Assembly (NCBI RefSeq): GCF_000353285.1
Contig: NZ_KB731324.1
Span: 1,196,577-1,260,576 of the forward strand
Source: Leptolyngbya boryana PCC 6306
GTDB lineage: Bacteria; Cyanobacteriota; Cyanobacteriia; Leptolyngbyales; Leptolyngbyaceae
DNA: 64,000 nucleotides
Direction of reading: 5' to 3'
A model generated the notes under the pieces. It was not told the origin of the DNA. It saw only the letters and a program-made list of their open reading frames with translations, and made no database searches. This document shows, piece after piece, positions 62,669 to 64,000 of the stretch; the stretch's first letter is position 1, and each line of letters starts with the position of its first letter. The position numbers were made by a program, and so were the translations under genes.

Positions 62669-63358
62669 TTACCGAGATTGCAATTCTTGTTGCAGAACTT
62701 TCTGATAGATCTTTGGCAACTCGTCACTCATCGAATTGTCTTCGATTCCATAGCCCAGGCTTGTCCACGTTCCTGATAGCATTTTGAGAACAGCATTGAC
62801 TTGACCTCGCTTCAATAATTGGCGAATGTCGGCTCCCCATGCACTGGAGTCGCTGAGCCACCGATACACCACTTCATCTTGGTACTGCGGCTCAAAACTA
62901 TAATCTTGCCAGAATAAGAAACCTCCAGGAGCCGGATGATACCGTTTTGCTTGGGCTTGCCAGGTGGTTGTGATAAATTGATAGCGACCTGCGGCGGTTG
63001 TGCAATTGCCCATATTTGGACCATTGACGATCGTGATACAGCGATCAGGATGGGTACTCAAATCCTGAATGCGATCGCCCCCGTAGAGAACACTGTAGGG
63101 ATTGCGGACATTCGACTCGCTCGCAGAAATTGTTCGCATCAAAGCACGAATGTAGGGATCGCCTCCCTGCATCACTAAAGGCGCATCCGATCCGCGTTCT
63201 GCACTGTCAAACCAGCGTAGTGAAGGTTGTTTCCCCTGCATGTGCCCGATGAAGATGACGATCGCTAATAAAATCAGACTGCGAACCAGCCAACTTCCAA
63301 CACTCTGTTCTAAAGTATCCGGTTTCGGTAAGGTCTTTTTTGAGTCCGTTTTGGTCAT
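62669..63358 (-). CDS. Membrane-anchored lysozyme-like glycoside hydrolase (GH24/GH104 type)
   Basis: From ATG 63358 it has 229 residues. An N-terminal membrane segment (SWLVRSLILLAIVIFIGHMQ) puts the catalytic part outside the cytoplasm. The lysozyme-like core has YIRALMRTISASESNVRNPY, with the likely catalytic glutamate in SASES, and AAGRYQFITTTWQAQAKRYH. DRCITIVNGPNMGNCTTAAG adds two cysteines that could pair. This fits phage-endolysin-like muramidases seen widely in cyanobacteria. The longer frame to 63379 begins at TTG. Confidence 0.82.
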   Translation of the reverse strand: MTKTDSKKTLPKPDTLEQSVGSWLVRSLILLAIVIFIGHMQGKQPSLRWFDSAERGSDAPLVMQGGDPYIRALMRTISASESNVRNPYSVLYGGDRIQDLSTHPDRCITIVNGPNMGNCTTAAGRYQFITTTWQAQAKRYHPAPGGFLFWQDYSFEPQYQDEVVYRWLSDSSAWGADIRQLLKRGQVNAVLKMLSGTWTSLGYGIEDNSMSDELPKIYQKVLQQELQSR

Positions 63359-63423
63359 AGAAAAAGTCACGCACTGCAAAGCATTCTAGCTTCGATTCCC
63401 TGAATTGGTAGATTATTGGCAGA

Positions 63424-63999
63424 TTAACCCGTCATTTTGTTCAATAGGGGTGCTGCGCCGAGAAGTGATTGAGTATAGGGGTGTTGAGGCGATTTGAACA
63501 GGGCTTGAGTCTCACCCAGTTCGACGATTTTACCGCCATGCATCACCGCAATGCGATCGCAGAAATAGCGGGCGACCCACAAATCATGAGTGATGAAGAG
63601 ATAAGTCAGATCGAATTCTTCCTTCAAATCTTGCATTAATTGCAGGACTTGAGTTTGAACGGTCGCATCGAGCATACTGACAGGCTCATCGCAAATGACT
63701 AATTTGGGACGAGTAATTAGGGCACGTGCGATCGCAACGCGCTGCTGCTGTCCGCCGGAAAGCTCTCCAGGATAGCGATTGTAAAAAGATTCAACTGGCG
63801 TTAACCCGACTCGCTCTAGAACATATTCGACTTCCTGCTTTGCTGCTTCAGGAGTTGCAATCTTGTGAATTAGGAGCGGATCAGCAATGCTTTCGCCGAT
63901 CGTCATGCGCGGATTGAGACAAGCATGTGGATCTTGAAAGATCATCTGAATTTGACGGCGCTGGTGTTGAAGCTGATCACGATTCAGTTGCGTGAGATT
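63424..63999 (-). CDS. Oligopeptide/dipeptide ABC transporter ATP-binding protein (OppF/DppF-like), 5' truncated
   Basis: The frame is open to the right window edge, so the N-terminus with Walker A is missing. Visible are the Q-loop (QMIFQDPHACLNPRMTIGES), the signature PGELSGGQQQRVAIARALI, Walker B LVICDEPVSMLDATVQ, the H-loop LFITHDLWVARYFCDRI and the family tail SPQHPYTQSLLGAAP. The EIxx tail with HPYTQ is typical for peptide and nickel transporters. Partner permease genes lie outside the window. Confidence 0.92.
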   Translation of the reverse strand, partial: NLTQLNRDQLQHQRRQIQMIFQDPHACLNPRMTIGESIADPLLIHKIATPEAAKQEVEYVLERVGLTPVESFYNRYPGELSGGQQQRVAIARALITRPKLVICDEPVSMLDATVQTQVLQLMQDLKEEFDLTYLFITHDLWVARYFCDRIAVMHGGKIVELGETQALFKSPQHPYTQSLLGAAPLLNKMTG

Positions 64000-64000
64000 T

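Noticed and set aside
1-64000. CRISPR array, tRNA or rRNA genes
   Set aside because: No regularly spaced repeats, no T-arm motif in the intergenic regions, and no rRNA sequence was recognised.
1-64000. GCGATCGC octamers as a local regulatory array
   Set aside because: They are spread through genes and spacers alike, as expected for HIP1 in cyanobacteria.

Overview
The window is a stretch of cyanobacterial chromosome, most likely from a filamentous Leptolyngbya-like organism. This rests on photosystem II genes (psbB, psbT, psbM, psbO), a plastid-type ndhAIGE block, a UbiA/PlqA-type prenyltransferase, a group 3 sigma factor of SigF type, many cyanobacteria-only hypothetical families, and the HIP1 octamer GCGATCGC scattered through genes and spacers. 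No tRNA, rRNA, CRISPR array, prophage or intact insertion sequence was found.

Layout. 1-2509: end of an NDH-1 operon (ndhA truncated by the window edge, ndhI, ndhG, ndhE), closed by a clear terminator. 2578-10341: an Rpn-type nuclease, several conserved membrane or lipoprotein genes, scpA, murG and a THUMP RNA methyltransferase. 10597-17812: a Tat-exported beta-carbonic anhydrase, then a stress-like island (two zinc alcohol dehydrogenase paralogues flanking a small secreted protein, an SRPBCC protein, a DJ-1/PfpI protein fused to a ferritin-like domain, a DUF6335 protein and a short-chain dehydrogenase). 17880-23071: a RecQ-like helicase and a large membrane HEAT-NTPase-HEAT protein. 23542-30398: a small membrane protein, wecB, a sulfide:quinone-reductase-like flavoprotein, two paralogous double-glycine leader peptides, a DUF962 protein, an amidohydrolase and a CNNM-family protein lacking its CBS pair. 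30515-35900: DUF3352 protein, transporters (DMT, PiT) and a GNAT. 35978-41254: photosystem II block (psbT-psbB divergent from a 2Fe-2S ferredoxin and psbM, then psbO) and sigF. 41422-45712: a PilP-like lipoprotein, DUF6391, UbiA and Ppx/GppA. 45856-53514: a seven-gene minus-strand operon for an activated, modified sugar. 54058-64000: VanZ, a CysQ-like phosphatase, an alpha/beta hydrolase, a seven-PAS hybrid histidine kinase, a small gene of 54 codons, a lysozyme-like protein and a truncated oligopeptide ABC ATPase.

The strongest candidates for something little described are the paired GG-leader peptides at 26900-27472, which have leaders of identical length, related cysteine-free cores, a hairpin between them and a perfect palindrome after them, but no exporter in the window. 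Next come the HEAT-NTPase-HEAT membrane protein, the PfpI-ferritin fusion, the sugar operon with its peptidase-like and dioxygenase-like members, and a terminator at 56225-56260 that ends a transcript with no visible gene. All functional calls come from reading motifs; no database search was run.
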